64,000 nt of DNA from Caballeronia sp. dw_19 (GCF_018449515.1 NZ_JAAVUQ010000023.1:1-64000), one strand, 5' to 3'; counted from the stretch's first letter, positions 41,255 through 50,875 are shown. Made by a program: numbers and translations. Notes: a model not told the origin generated them from the sequence alone.

Positions 41255-42148
41255 TTAGGCGGCGCTCGCTTGGTCGACGGCAGTGTCCGTGGTCTCGGAT
41301 TTCGGTTCAACCCGGACTCCGACGGAACCCGTCTCCGCGACGCGCTTTTCAGCAATCGCGTGATAGTCGGCGTTGATCTCGTAGCCGACGAACTCGCGCC
41401 CGTGTCGCGCACAGGCAACCGCGGTCGTGCCGCTGCCCATGAACGGATCGAGCACGCGCCCGCCACGCGGACAACTCGCCAGGACCATACGCTCGATAAT
41501 CTCAAGCGGCTTTTGCGTCGGATGGTCGACGCGCTCGGCGTGTTGCCTGTGCAACCGCGACACCGACCAGACGTCCTTCGGGTTGTAACCCAGCTCCAGC
41601 CACTTGCTGCCTTCGAACAATTTGCGCGAACGCGCCTTCTTCGTCACTGCGTCGTAGGGGATGCGGATGGGATCGAGATCGAAGAAGTAATCCTTCGATA
41701 CCGCGAAATAACCGATGTTGTCGTGCACTGACGTATATCTGCGCACCGTCCCACCCATGCTCGGCACGCGCCGGTCCCACACGATTTCGTTGACCATCGT
41801 AAGGCGGCGCTTGAGGAACACGAAGATCTCCGGCGCATATTGCCACGTGCAAAAAATATAAAGCGAACCGCTTGGCTTGAGCTTCGGAATGGCCAGATCA
41901 AGCCAGCCGTAGGTCCAGTCGAGGAAGGCATCGCCGGAACGCATGTCCGAGTCATTGCCGTAATCCTTGCCCAGGCCATACGGCGGATCGGCCACGATCA
42001 GGTCGATCGAGCCGTCCGGGAGGTTCGCTGCATCGGTCAGGAAATCGCGATGATGCAGGTGGATACCGCGGTCAGTGCCGCCGTGGACGTCGCCACCGGC
42101 AGCACCGGCGGCGCCGTGCGCACTTGCATGATCGATTTCATCGCGCAT
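41255..42148 (-). CDS. Orphan beta-class DNA adenine methyltransferase in the trp operon
   Basis: 297 residues. Motif IV (VADPPYGLGKDYG) comes first, then the target-recognition region, then motif I (DPFMGSGTTAVACARHGREFVGYEI) at the C-terminal end. That is the beta-class order shared with CcrM-type N6-adenine enzymes. HPTQKPLEIIERM is also typical. No restriction endonuclease is adjacent, so it is probably an epigenetic rather than a defence enzyme. From memory, the Burkholderia cenocepacia enzyme at this position methylates GTWWAC; the same target is an inference here. Start chosen at 42148, 11 bp after the trpB stop; the frame continues upstream inside trpB. The first ~25 residues (Ala/Gly/His-rich) precede the enzyme proper. 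Confidence 0.87.
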   Translation of the reverse strand: MRDEIDHASAHGAAGAAGGDVHGGTDRGIHLHHRDFLTDAANLPDGSIDLIVADPPYGLGKDYGNDSDMRSGDAFLDWTYGWLDLAIPKLKPSGSLYIFCTWQYAPEIFVFLKRRLTMVNEIVWDRRVPSMGGTVRRYTSVHDNIGYFAVSKDYFFDLDPIRIPYDAVTKKARSRKLFEGSKWLELGYNPKDVWSVSRLHRQHAERVDHPTQKPLEIIERMVLASCPRGGRVLDPFMGSGTTAVACARHGREFVGYEINADYHAIAEKRVAETGSVGVRVEPKSETTDTAVDQASAA

Positions 42149-42159
42149 CGGTTGCGGGC

Positions 42160-43353
42160 TCAGAACGTGATGCCGGTGCGCTCGGCGACCGTATGCATGT
42201 CCTTGTCGCCACGGCCCGACAGATTGACCAGCAGAAGCTTGTCTTTCGGCAACGTGGGCGCGAGCTTCGCGGCGTAAGCGAGCGCATGGCTCGATTCCAG
42301 CGCCGGAATGATCCCTTCGATCCGGCAGCAATCGTGGAAACCCTTCAGCGCTTCTTCGTCGGTAATACCCACGTACTCAGCGCGGCCTGCATCCTTCAAC
42401 CACGCGTGTTCCGGTCCGACGCCGGGATAATCCAGCCCCGCTGAAACCGAATGTGTCTCGATGATCTGGCCGTTTTCGTCCTGCAGAAGATACGTGCGGT
42501 TGCCGTGCAGAACGCCTGGACTTCCGCCGATCAGCGACGCCGCGTGACGCCCGGTGTTAATGCCATCGCCGGCCGCTTCCACGCCGATCAGCTTCACGTC
42601 TTTATCGTCGATATACGGATAAAAGATGCCCATCGCATTCGATCCACCGCCAACGCACGCGATCACCGCGTCCGGCTGACGCCCGGTCATTTCGGGCATC
42701 TGGACCTTGCATTCATCGCCGATCACCCGCTGGAAGTCGCGCACCATCATGGGGTAAGGATGCGGCCCCGCCACCGTACCGATGATATAGAACGTGTTCT
42801 CCACGTTCGTCACCCAGTCGCGCATGGCTTCATTGAGCGCGTCTTTCAGCGTTTTGGAGCCGGATTCGACCGGCACAACGGTCGCGCCGAGCAACTTCAT
42901 GCGGTACACGTTCGCCGCCTGGCGCCGCACGTCTTCCGAGCCCATGTAGACCACGCATTCCATGCCGAACCGCGCGGCGATGGTCGCCGTGGCGACGCCA
43001 TGCTGTCCCGCACCGGTTTCCGCGATCACGCGCGGCTTGCCCATCTTGCGCGCGAGCAACGCCTGGCCGATTACGTTGTTAACTTTGTGCGCGCCGGTGT
43101 GATTCAGGTCTTCGCGCTTGAGGAAGATTTGCGCGCCGCCGAGCATGTTGCTCCAGCGTTTGGCGTGATAAATCGGCGACGGACGGCCGACATAGTGCTT
43201 CAGCTCGTATTCGTATTCCGCGATAAACGCCGGATCCTTGCTGCATTCCGCGTAGGCATCGCGGAGTTCATCGAGTGCGTGAATCAGCGTTTCGGATACG
43301 AATGTGCCGCCATATGGGCCGAAATGGCCCCGATCGTCTGGTAAGTTGTACAT
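42160..43353 (-). CDS. trpB: Tryptophan synthase beta chain TrpB
   Basis: 397 residues. GHFGPYGGTFVSETL at the start, the PLP lysine in NHTGAHKVNNVIGQALL, AETGAGQHGVATAT, the phosphate-binding loop GGGSNAMGIF and SAGLDYPGVGPEH mark it clearly. It condenses indole with serine to tryptophan. It lies 58 bp behind trpF and just before the methyltransferase. No attenuator or trp operator is recognised upstream of trpF, so control probably acts further up the run. Confidence 0.96.
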   Translation of the reverse strand: MYNLPDDRGHFGPYGGTFVSETLIHALDELRDAYAECSKDPAFIAEYEYELKHYVGRPSPIYHAKRWSNMLGGAQIFLKREDLNHTGAHKVNNVIGQALLARKMGKPRVIAETGAGQHGVATATIAARFGMECVVYMGSEDVRRQAANVYRMKLLGATVVPVESGSKTLKDALNEAMRDWVTNVENTFYIIGTVAGPHPYPMMVRDFQRVIGDECKVQMPEMTGRQPDAVIACVGGGSNAMGIFYPYIDDKDVKLIGVEAAGDGINTGRHAASLIGGSPGVLHGNRTYLLQDENGQIIETHSVSAGLDYPGVGPEHAWLKDAGRAEYVGITDEEALKGFHDCCRIEGIIPALESSHALAYAAKLAPTLPKDKLLLVNLSGRGDKDMHTVAERTGITF

Positions 43354-43411
43354 GTGTCACTCTCTCGATACGTGGCAGCGTTGCGCTTGCCCACGTCGTT
43401 TCCCATCTTGA

Positions 43412-44089
43412 TCATCCAGCGTCTGCTTCGCGCACCGCGCGTACAAACGCCGCCATTCGGGCGTGATCTTTCACGCCCTTCGCCCCCGCTACTTCGATGC
43501 CGCTGGAGACATCGACTGCGTAAGGGCGCACGCGCCGGATGGCGTCAAGGACGTTTTGCGCGTTCAACCCACCACTCAAAACGGCCCGATGCCCGAGATC
43601 TGTTGGGATAAGTGACCAATCGAATACCTTTCCACCGCCACCGTAGCCGTCGACGAAGGTGTCGAGGAGCAAACCGCTGGCTGCTGAATAATTAAGAGAT
43701 GATTCTACCAAATCGCGTGCAGTGGCATCAGGCCCTACCCGCACAGCGCGCCACCACGGCAAGCCGGCTACTTCAGCGAGCGCTGCGCATTGGGCCGGGG
43801 TTTCATCGCCGTGGAATTGCAGCAATGACAACCTCACATTCGATGTCACCTCGCGAATCCATTCCGGCGTGGCGTTGACGAACAAACCAACCGCCGAAAC
43901 GAGCGGCGGCACGTGCTCCGCCAGCTCAACCGCCTGCCCCACGCTGACCGAACGGGGGCTGGGCGGATAGAACACAAAACCCACGGCATCGGCGCCGAGT
44001 GCGACGGCGGTATCGACATCTTCCGTCTTCGACAAACCGCACAGCTTGATTCTCGTCCGACGCAAATCGCTGCTCATTCCGTTACTCAT
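43412..44089 (-). CDS. trpF: Phosphoribosylanthranilate isomerase TrpF
   Basis: 225 residues. The catalytic Cys lies in RIKLCGLSKTEDV and the catalytic Asp in LLLDTFVDGYGGGGKVFDWSL; VSSGIEVAGAKGVKDH closes the barrel. It performs the third step after anthranilate in tryptophan synthesis. The ATG at 44089 overlaps the truA stop as ATGA, so translation is coupled. The open frame extends 14 codons further into truA, and an internal ATG four codons on is an alternative start. Confidence 0.93.
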   Translation of the reverse strand: MSNGMSSDLRRTRIKLCGLSKTEDVDTAVALGADAVGFVFYPPSPRSVSVGQAVELAEHVPPLVSAVGLFVNATPEWIREVTSNVRLSLLQFHGDETPAQCAALAEVAGLPWWRAVRVGPDATARDLVESSLNYSAASGLLLDTFVDGYGGGGKVFDWSLIPTDLGHRAVLSGGLNAQNVLDAIRRVRPYAVDVSSGIEVAGAKGVKDHARMAAFVRAVREADAG

Positions 44090-44913
44090 GCTTTTGTCTC
44101 GTTCTTGTTGTCCTGCCAGACCGCGCTCCACGGATAGCTTCCCAGGCGTGGCGCAGGCACCGCGAAGTTCTCAGGATAGCCGACCTCGGCCAAATACAGG
44201 CCGTCGGGCATGAACGTGGGCGCAGCGCGTTTGCGGTCGCGCGCTGCCAGCAATTCCGCCATCCATGACGCGGGATGCTTGCCGCGGCCGATTGCGACGA
44301 AACATCCCATCAGGTTGCGCACCATGTGGTGCAAGAACGCATTCGCCCGAAAGCGAAAGTGGATGAAATCGCCCTGTTCCACGATATCAATCTGATGCAG
44401 GTATTTCACCGGCGTCTTTGCCTGGCATTCGGACGAGCGGAACGCGGTGAAATCGTGCTTGCCGATCAGGCTGGCGGCGGCTTCGCGCATCGCGTTGGCA
44501 TCGAGCGGCGCGTAGCACCATCCGGCGTGGCCGGTGGTCATCGGCGAGCGCACGGGGTGGACGTAGAGTGCGTAGTAATACGTGCGTTCATAGGCGCCGA
44601 AACGGGCGTGGAAGTCATCGGGCATTGGACGCGCCCACTGCACCGCGACGCTCTGCGGCAAGAACGCGTTCGTGCCGCGCACCCAGGCGAAGTCGGTGCG
44701 CTCGAGTTCGGTATCGAAATGCACGACCTGGCCGAGCGCGTGAACGCCGGTATCCGTGCGCCCCGCGACGACCGTCTGCACGCGCGTCTGCGTGAACTTT
44801 CCCAACGCGCGTTCGAGAACGTCCTGAACGGTCTCGACGTCCGATTGGGTCTGCCAGCCGCTGAACGCCGAACCGTCGTACTGGATGCCTAATGCAATGC
44901 GTTTCACAGGCAT
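44086..44913 (-). CDS. truA: tRNA pseudouridine(38-40) synthase TruA
   Basis: 275 residues. LGIQYDGSAFSGWQTQ at the N-terminus and AGRTDTGVHALGQVVHFDTE with the catalytic Asp are diagnostic, as is FLHHMVRNLMGCFVAIGRG. It modifies the anticodon stem of several tRNAs. It is tightly packed: one base after the fimV stop, and overlapping trpF by four bases at the end. fimV-truA-trpF is a conserved order in this bacterial group. Confidence 0.95.
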   Translation of the reverse strand: MPVKRIALGIQYDGSAFSGWQTQSDVETVQDVLERALGKFTQTRVQTVVAGRTDTGVHALGQVVHFDTELERTDFAWVRGTNAFLPQSVAVQWARPMPDDFHARFGAYERTYYYALYVHPVRSPMTTGHAGWCYAPLDANAMREAAASLIGKHDFTAFRSSECQAKTPVKYLHQIDIVEQGDFIHFRFRANAFLHHMVRNLMGCFVAIGRGKHPASWMAELLAARDRKRAAPTFMPDGLYLAEVGYPENFAVPAPRLGSYPWSAVWQDNKNETKA

Positions 44914-44914
44914 C

Positions 44915-47320
44915 TCAGGACAGCGGCGCCAGCGTCGATAACAGCGTGACGGCCGGTTGGCGCGTAGCCGGATCGTTCGATTCGATCACTTCCTGCAGCA
45001 ACGTGCGCGCGCCGGATAAATCGCCGAGTTCAATGTATTCGACGGCCAGTTCGAGCTTGTTGCGGGCTATCGTCGAGATTTGTTCGGGCGTAAAGGCCGG
45101 TAGCGGCTCGCTCTGGCTCGCGGGCGTGTTGTAATCGAAATCGAGGCTCAACGGACCAAAACGCGATGCGCCAAGGCCCGCCACCGATGCAGCGCCAGCC
45201 GTGCCGGATTCGATTTGCTCGCTCGCGGATGGCGGGGTCGTGGCTGATTCAGGGTGACTATGCTGCGCGTTCTGACGATCGAAGACGGCCGGGTCGGCGA
45301 TAGGCTGGGGTGTGGCGGGCGCGGGAGCCAAGGGGGCCTCGTTTTGCGCTGTGGATTCGGCGAAGGCCGCGGGCGCCGGTGGCTGGACGTCCGAGGGTGC
45401 GGGCGCCTCCTGACGCGGCGGCAAACCGAAATCGAGCGCGCTCAGGGCTTCGATAGCCTCTTGCGGAAATTTGGGCTGCGGGAAACGCGAAGCCGGCGAC
45501 GGTTCGTCGTCGTAGGCGGACGCGTCTTCCGCATCGTCTCGCTGGTTCGTTGCAGATTGGGGTGCGATCGCCGACTGGGCCGATGCCACGTGTTCTCCGC
45601 TTTCGTGCGCGGCGGATGCGCGCGTCGCTGCTTCTTGAGCGGCGGTTTCGCGGGCTTGTGTTTCACGGGCTTGCGCCTCGAGAGCGGCAGCTTCGCGGGC
45701 TGCGGCTTCACGAGCTTCCGTTTCACGCGCTGCTGCTTCACGAGCCGCAACTTCATGGGCTTCCGTTTCACGCATCGCAGCTTCGTGGGCTGCGGCTTCA
45801 CGTGCTGCAGCTTCTTGCGCTGCCAACTCACGCGCTGTCGCCTCTTGCGCCTCAAGCTCACGCGCCGCAGCTTCCTGCGCCACGGCCTCTCGCGTCGCCT
45901 GTTCTAACGCAGCCGCCTCGCGAAGCTCATGTTCCCGAGCCTCCATTTCTGCGCGCAATGCTTCGGCGCGATCCGCCGCTGCCCGTTCCGCCGCCAATGC
46001 CGCCTCGATCGCACCCGGGCGCGGCGGCGTGAAATCGCGATGCAGCGCTGCGGGCGCGTCGGGCATGAACGGCGCGCGTTTGGTCTCCGTGTCGCGGGCC
46101 GGTGCGGCATCCTGCGCACGGCTCTCGCCCAGCGTTACTTGCGCGCCGTCGGCATCGTCGTCTATTGCATTGCTCTCGGCCGGAGGAAACGGCTTGTCCT
46201 CGGTTGGCGTATCGAAGGACTGCGCAGCATCGTAGTTTTCCATGCTCGCAGCCACCACGTTCAGCTCACCTTGAGCGCGCTGAACCGATGCACCGTCGAG
46301 ATCGGCAGCGCCCGTGGAAGCTTGCGCGTGGCTCGTCGATCCATCGTGAGGGGGCACAGCGGTTATCTCAGGCGCCTTGGATACCACCGGCGGCGCTTGC
46401 GGCGCGCGCTCAGCGGCAGTCAACGCAGCGGCGGCGCTTGCAGCACGGCGTCGTTTACCGCTTCGCATAACGAGCAGCAGCAAGCCGATCACCGCGACTG
46501 CCCCGACAAGCCAACCAATCGGCCCGTTCGCCGATATAGCTGTAGAACCTGTCGCTGATGGTGCGCTCACCGGCGCGACAGTCGCCGCAGGTGTGCTCGA
46601 TGCGCTCAACGCCGGAGCCGCTTCCGATGCGGGCGCCACTTCGCTTGCACTCGCGTTCGCAGCCTCGCTGGCGCTCGCCGCAGGTTGAGCTTCCGATGTC
46701 GGCAACGCCGCGTTCGGCTCGCTCGCCGCGTTCGGCGCAACCGCAGTGACCGCGCCGCTCGCTGCCATCGCGGCTCCGCTCACTGCACCGGCAGCATTCG
46801 ATGTCCCCTCGACCGGTGCCGCAGCCCCTACGGACCCGCTAGCCTCGGCTACCGGCGACGATGCCGCCACAGGCGCAGAAGCCTCAGAAGCCTCAGACGC
46901 GGCGGCAGCCACTCCCGCATCCTCAACCGCCGGCACGTTCAATACCGATCCGAGTTTCAACCGGCTTGGGTCATGGCCCATGAACGCGTTGGGATTCGCA
47001 TCGAAGAGCGCGCGCGACATCTTCTCGCGCGTGGCGCGGTCGTTCGAGCCGGTGATCTGGGAGGCGATATCGCTGAGCGATTGCCCCGGTTTCACGCTGT
47101 ACTGCGTGACAAGTGCCACAGGTGCCACAGGTGCCGACGCCGACACCGGCGCAGAAGCCTCCGAAACGGCTGACGCGCTGCTGGCCTGGGCGGTGGCATC
47201 GGAGGAAACGAACGTTCCGAGCAGCACACTCGCGACGCTTGCCGCGATCAGCGCCGCGCGCCGCGAGCGGCTGAGGAAGCGAAGCGGTGAATGAAGCGGC
47301 CGGCTCGGACGAACGATCAT
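44915..47320 (-). CDS. fimV: FimV-like polar peptidoglycan-binding membrane protein with Ala/Glu-rich repeat
   Basis: 801 residues. It has an N-terminal signal/anchor (about 16-45) and a LysM-type domain at about 70-130 (VTQYSVKPGQSLSDIASQIT, ALFDANPNAFMGHDPSRLKL). An Ala/Ser-rich stretch and a membrane helix at about 267-285 (IGWLVGAVAVIGLLLLVMR) followed by basic residues come next. A long cytoplasmic part holds the AREAAAxE repeat at about 455-575. The C-terminal FimV domain (LELAVEYIELGDLSGARTLL) covers about 745-801. FimV proteins organise the cell pole, type IV pili and twitching. Start at ATG 47320 behind GGAG; the open frame extends upstream into the asd terminator region. The repeat is probably a long coiled coil. 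Confidence 0.85.
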   Translation of the reverse strand: MIVRPSRPLHSPLRFLSRSRRAALIAASVASVLLGTFVSSDATAQASSASAVSEASAPVSASAPVAPVALVTQYSVKPGQSLSDIASQITGSNDRATREKMSRALFDANPNAFMGHDPSRLKLGSVLNVPAVEDAGVAAAASEASEASAPVAASSPVAEASGSVGAAAPVEGTSNAAGAVSGAAMAASGAVTAVAPNAASEPNAALPTSEAQPAASASEAANASASEVAPASEAAPALSASSTPAATVAPVSAPSATGSTAISANGPIGWLVGAVAVIGLLLLVMRSGKRRRAASAAAALTAAERAPQAPPVVSKAPEITAVPPHDGSTSHAQASTGAADLDGASVQRAQGELNVVAASMENYDAAQSFDTPTEDKPFPPAESNAIDDDADGAQVTLGESRAQDAAPARDTETKRAPFMPDAPAALHRDFTPPRPGAIEAALAAERAAADRAEALRAEMEAREHELREAAALEQATREAVAQEAAARELEAQEATARELAAQEAAAREAAAHEAAMRETEAHEVAAREAAARETEAREAAAREAAALEAQARETQARETAAQEAATRASAAHESGEHVASAQSAIAPQSATNQRDDAEDASAYDDEPSPASRFPQPKFPQEAIEALSALDFGLPPRQEAPAPSDVQPPAPAAFAESTAQNEAPLAPAPATPQPIADPAVFDRQNAQHSHPESATTPPSASEQIESGTAGAASVAGLGASRFGPLSLDFDYNTPASQSEPLPAFTPEQISTIARNKLELAVEYIELGDLSGARTLLQEVIESNDPATRQPAVTLLSTLAPLS

Positions 47321-47452
47321 TGATACTCCAGGCGAGTGGACAGCGAACAAGAAACCAACAAAACGGGGCAATATCCAAAAACTGGCCGCAGACCGATTGA
47401 GCAATACCGGCAACTGAGCCGCGCGAGCCAGCAACCATTCAGCCGCACAACG

Positions 47453-47478
47453 AAAAAGCGCCGCGCAAGCGCGACGCT
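47453..47478 (-). terminator. Intrinsic terminator after asd
   Basis: On the minus strand AGCG-TC-GCGC-TT-GCGC-GG-CGCT folds into an imperfect GC-rich stem followed by TTTTC. It lies about 40 bases after the asd stop and about 130 bases before the fimV start, separating the leu-asd block from the fimV-truA-trp block. Confidence 0.6.
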
Positions 47479-47515
47479 CTGGTGAACTGCTGCGCGTCGT
47501 GGCGCGTAGTTTACT

Positions 47516-48637
47516 TTACTTGTCCAGCAGGATGCGCAGCATCCTGCGCAGCGGTTCGGCCGCGCCCCACAGCAACTGGTCACCGACCGTGAACGCCGAC
47601 AGATACTCGCCGCCCATGGCGAGCTTACGCAAGCGGCCGACCGGCACCGTCAGCGAGCCCGTGACCACCGCCGGCGACAAATCGCGCATCGACGCTTCGC
47701 GTTCGTTCGGGACAACCTTCACCCAGTCGTTCGCCGATGCCAAAATGCCGTGCAACTCGTCCAGCGGCACGTCCTTCCTGAGCTTGATGGTCAGCGCCTG
47801 CGAGTGGCAGCGCATTGCGCCGATCCGCACGCACAGGCCGTCCACAGGAACCGAACCCGGCTCGCCCATGGCGGGCAACCCCAAAATCTTGTTGGTTTCC
47901 GCGCCGCCCTTCCACTCTTCCTTCGACATGCCGTTGCCGAGATCCTTGTCGATCCACGGAATCAGCGAGCCGGCCAGCGGCACGCCGAAGTTATCGATAG
48001 GCATACGATCGCTGGACATGGCAGCCTGCACGCGCTTGTCGATATCCAGAATAGCCGACGACGGGTCCGCCAGATCTTCCTTGGCCGCGCCGTACAGCAC
48101 GCCCATTTGCTGCAAGAGTTCGCGCATGTTCTGCGCGCCCGCGCCGGAAGCCGCCTGATACGTCATGGCGGTCGTCCATTCGACCAGGTTCTGATTAAAC
48201 AAACCGCCGAGCGCCATCAGCATCAGGCTGACCGTGCAGTTCCCGCCGATGAAATTCCGGCCGCCCTTGACAAGCGAATCCTTGATGACGCTCAGGTTCA
48301 CCGGGTCGAGAATGATGACCGCGTCGTCCTTCATGCGCAGCGACGAGGCCGCGTCGATCCAGTAACCCTTCCAGCCGGCCGCGCGCAGCTTCGGGAATAC
48401 CTCGTTGGTGTAATCGCCGCCCTGGCACGTAATGATTACGTCGCACTTTTTCAGGTCGTCGATGCTTGTTGCATCCTTGAGTTTCGTCTCGTTTTTCGCG
48501 AACGACGGCGCATTGCCGCCCGCATTGCTGGTGCTGAAAAACACCGGTTCGATCAGGTCGAAATCGCCTTCCTGCTGCATGCGTTGCATCAGGACGCTGC
48601 CGACCATGCCGCGCCAACCAACGAGACCTACGTTCAT
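47516..48637 (-). CDS. asd: Aspartate-semialdehyde dehydrogenase Asd
   Basis: 373 residues of the Gram-negative type. The N-terminus VGLVGWRGMVGSVLMQRM binds NADP. The catalytic Cys is in FIGGNCTVSLMLMALGG and the catalytic His in RIGAMRCHSQALTIKL. It makes aspartate semialdehyde for methionine, threonine, lysine and diaminopimelate. Start at ATG 48637 with AAGG eight bases upstream; the frame extends 27 codons further without family support. Between it and leuB lie 470 bp without a supported gene. Confidence 0.95.
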   Translation of the reverse strand: MNVGLVGWRGMVGSVLMQRMQQEGDFDLIEPVFFSTSNAGGNAPSFAKNETKLKDATSIDDLKKCDVIITCQGGDYTNEVFPKLRAAGWKGYWIDAASSLRMKDDAVIILDPVNLSVIKDSLVKGGRNFIGGNCTVSLMLMALGGLFNQNLVEWTTAMTYQAASGAGAQNMRELLQQMGVLYGAAKEDLADPSSAILDIDKRVQAAMSSDRMPIDNFGVPLAGSLIPWIDKDLGNGMSKEEWKGGAETNKILGLPAMGEPGSVPVDGLCVRIGAMRCHSQALTIKLRKDVPLDELHGILASANDWVKVVPNEREASMRDLSPAVVTGSLTVPVGRLRKLAMGGEYLSAFTVGDQLLWGAAEPLRRMLRILLDK

Positions 48638-49107
48638 GACTAACCTTTTTTGTGGACATTTCCCCGCTTGGGCCAAACCCTCCGCCGACGTGACCGCGCG
48701 GGGAAGATGAGCGGGCACGACAGGCGATCAGCGGAACGTGATCGTTTTGAGGGAAATGGTTTTCGTAATGCGTTTGGACAGCGCAACCGTACCCGGCAGC
48801 GTGTTCAAAAGCGTAATGGCGAGACGAGTCGCGCGGGCGCCTGAGCTAAAGCCGCCGCATGAAATCGAGTCCGGAGAGATTGAAGAGATCTTCGCCATAA
48901 CAAAAGAGTCTACACGATAACCCGCATATTCGTCCCTCCGCGCGAGCGTTCCACGCCTTTTGACGTGGTTCGTGCGCTAAAAGCGACGAATCGAGATGAA
49001 ATATCGCGATCGGCGGCATCCGGCAAAAACGTCCGCCGCGAGACGCTTTTCCATCGGAATTTTTCGCCAAACCATCCGATGAAAAAGCGCGTTACCAGTA
49101 TTAAAGC
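48638..49107. other. 470-bp intergenic region between leuB and asd
   Basis: I see no supported gene. A 56-codon frame on the minus strand (48898 down to 48728) has no ribosome site and a composition unlike the neighbours. The region should contain the asd promoter, but no consensus stands out. No strong hairpin with a T-run was found near the leuB end. Confidence 0.4.
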
Positions 49108-50175
49108 TTAAAGCGCCGCGACAACCGCATCGCCCATTTCCTGCGTGCCGACCGTACGGCCGTCCGGTGTCGCGATATCCCCCGTACGCAGACCCTGCGC
49201 GAGCACCTTCTTCACCGCCGTTTCGATCCGGTCAGCCTGCTCGGGCTTACCGAGCGAGTAGCGCAGCATCATGGCGGCCGAGAGGATGGTCGCCAGCGGA
49301 TTCGCCACGCCCTTGCCCGCGATATCCGGCGCCGAACCATGCGACGGCTCGTACAGGCCCTTGTTGTTTTTATCGAGCGAGGCGGACGGCAGCATGCCGA
49401 TGGAACCCGTCAGCATGGCGGCTTCGTCGGAGAGAATGTCGCCGAACATGTTGCCGGTCACCACCACGTCGAACGCCTTCGGCGCCTTCACCAGTTGCAT
49501 GGCCGCGTTGTCCACGTACATATGCGACAGCTCGACATCCGCATATTCCTTCGATACATCGATCATCACGTCGCGCCAGAATTGCGACGTTTCAAGGACG
49601 TTGGCTTTATCGACGCTCGTCAGCTTCTTCGCGCGCTTTTGCGCGGCCTGAAACGCCACATGTGCAATGCGGCGTACTTCCGGCTCGGAATAACGCATGG
49701 TGTCGAAGCCTTCCTTCGCGCCTTCGAACAACCCATCCGGCGATGAACGCACGCCGCGCGGCTGGCCGAAATAGATATCGCCGTTCAGTTCGCGGATGAT
49801 CAGGATATCCAGCCCCGCCACGATCTCCGACTTCAGCGACGAAGCCGCCGTCAATTGCGGATAACAAATGGCCGGACGGAAGTTCGCGAACAATTGCAGA
49901 TGCTTGCGCAGACCCAGGATGGCTTGCTCCGGACGCAGCGCGCGTTCGAGCGAATCGTATTTCCAGTCGCCCACGGCGCCAAACAGGATTGCATCCGATG
50001 CTTTCGCCAGCGCGAGCGTCGCTTCCGGCAGCGGATGGCCGTTCGCCTCGTAACCCGCGCCGCCGACCGGCGCTTCTTCGAGCTCGAACTTTTCGTCGAG
50101 CGCGTTCAGGACCTTGACGGCTTCCTTGATGATCTCCGGACCGATGCCATCGCCGGGCAGCACTGCAATCTTCAT
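49108..50175 (-). CDS. leuB: 3-isopropylmalate dehydrogenase LeuB
   Basis: 355 residues. MKIAVLPGDGIGPEI at the start, ALRPEQAILGLRKHLQLFAN carrying the substrate arginines, and the end block EPSHGSAPDIAGKGVANP, which contributes to NAD binding and preference, are diagnostic. VTGNMFGDILSDEAAM holds metal-binding Asp residues. It oxidises and decarboxylates 3-isopropylmalate. It is last in leuC-entericidin-leuD-leuB, 49 bp behind leuD. Confidence 0.96.
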   Translation of the reverse strand: MKIAVLPGDGIGPEIIKEAVKVLNALDEKFELEEAPVGGAGYEANGHPLPEATLALAKASDAILFGAVGDWKYDSLERALRPEQAILGLRKHLQLFANFRPAICYPQLTAASSLKSEIVAGLDILIIRELNGDIYFGQPRGVRSSPDGLFEGAKEGFDTMRYSEPEVRRIAHVAFQAAQKRAKKLTSVDKANVLETSQFWRDVMIDVSKEYADVELSHMYVDNAAMQLVKAPKAFDVVVTGNMFGDILSDEAAMLTGSIGMLPSASLDKNNKGLYEPSHGSAPDIAGKGVANPLATILSAAMMLRYSLGKPEQADRIETAVKKVLAQGLRTGDIATPDGRTVGTQEMGDAVVAAL

Positions 50176-50224
50176 GGTGTTTCCTTTTCTTTGTTGATTC
50201 GTACGCGTTTATGCTCGCTCGTAC

Positions 50225-50875
50225 TTACCCGACGAGGCGGTTATTCAGCCACGGCTGCTTCACGAGACGCTCGTTTTCGAACTGACGGATCTTGTCGGCA
50301 TGGCGCAGCGTCAGCGCGATGTCGTCGAAACCGTTGAGCAGGCAGAACTTGCGGAAACCCGGGACTTCGAACGGGTATTCCGTGCCGTCGCCGGTCAGCA
50401 CAACCTGCCGTTCCAGATCGACCGTCAGCTTGAACCCATTAAACGCGTAGGTTTCGTTGAACAGCTTGTCGACCTGGCTTTCGGTCAGGACGATTGGCAG
50501 CAGCCCGTTCTTGAAGCAATTGTTGAAGAAGATATCGGCGAAACTCGGCGCGATGATTGCGCGGAAACCGTACTGGTCGAGCGCCCACGGCGCGTGCTCG
50601 CGCGAGCTGCCGCAGCCGAAATTCTTGCGCGTCAGCAGGATCGACGCACCCTTGTAGCGCGGCTGGTTCAGCACGAAATCCGGATTCAGCGGCCGGTTCG
50701 AGTTGTCCTGGCCCGGCTGGCCGACATCGAGATAACGCCATTCGTCGAAGGCGTTCGGGCCGAAACCCGTGCGCTTGATCGACTTCAGGAACTGCTTCGG
50801 AATGATCGCGTCCGTGTCGACGTTATCGCGATCCAGCGGCGCCACGAGCCCGCTATGTACTGTGAATTTTTCCAT
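50225..50875 (-). CDS. leuD: 3-isopropylmalate dehydratase small subunit LeuD
   Basis: 216 residues with NVDTDAIIPKQFLKSIKRTGFG near the start and the GCGSSREHAPWAL loop of the aconitase swivelling domain at about 76-88. It pairs with LeuC to isomerise 2-isopropylmalate to 3-isopropylmalate. It is 51 bp behind the small entericidin-like gene and upstream of leuB. Confidence 0.95.
   Translation of the reverse strand: MEKFTVHSGLVAPLDRDNVDTDAIIPKQFLKSIKRTGFGPNAFDEWRYLDVGQPGQDNSNRPLNPDFVLNQPRYKGASILLTRKNFGCGSSREHAPWALDQYGFRAIIAPSFADIFFNNCFKNGLLPIVLTESQVDKLFNETYAFNGFKLTVDLERQVVLTGDGTEYPFEVPGFRKFCLLNGFDDIALTLRHADKIRQFENERLVKQPWLNNRLVG

Noticed and set aside
45254..46032. Plus-strand open frames opposite the FimV repeat
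   Set aside because: They are repetitive Cys/Phe/Arg-rich shadows of the Ala/Glu repeat, with no ribosome site.
48728..48898. A 56-codon minus-strand frame between leuB and asd
   Set aside because: It has no ribosome site, no recognisable signal or domain, and no support from context.
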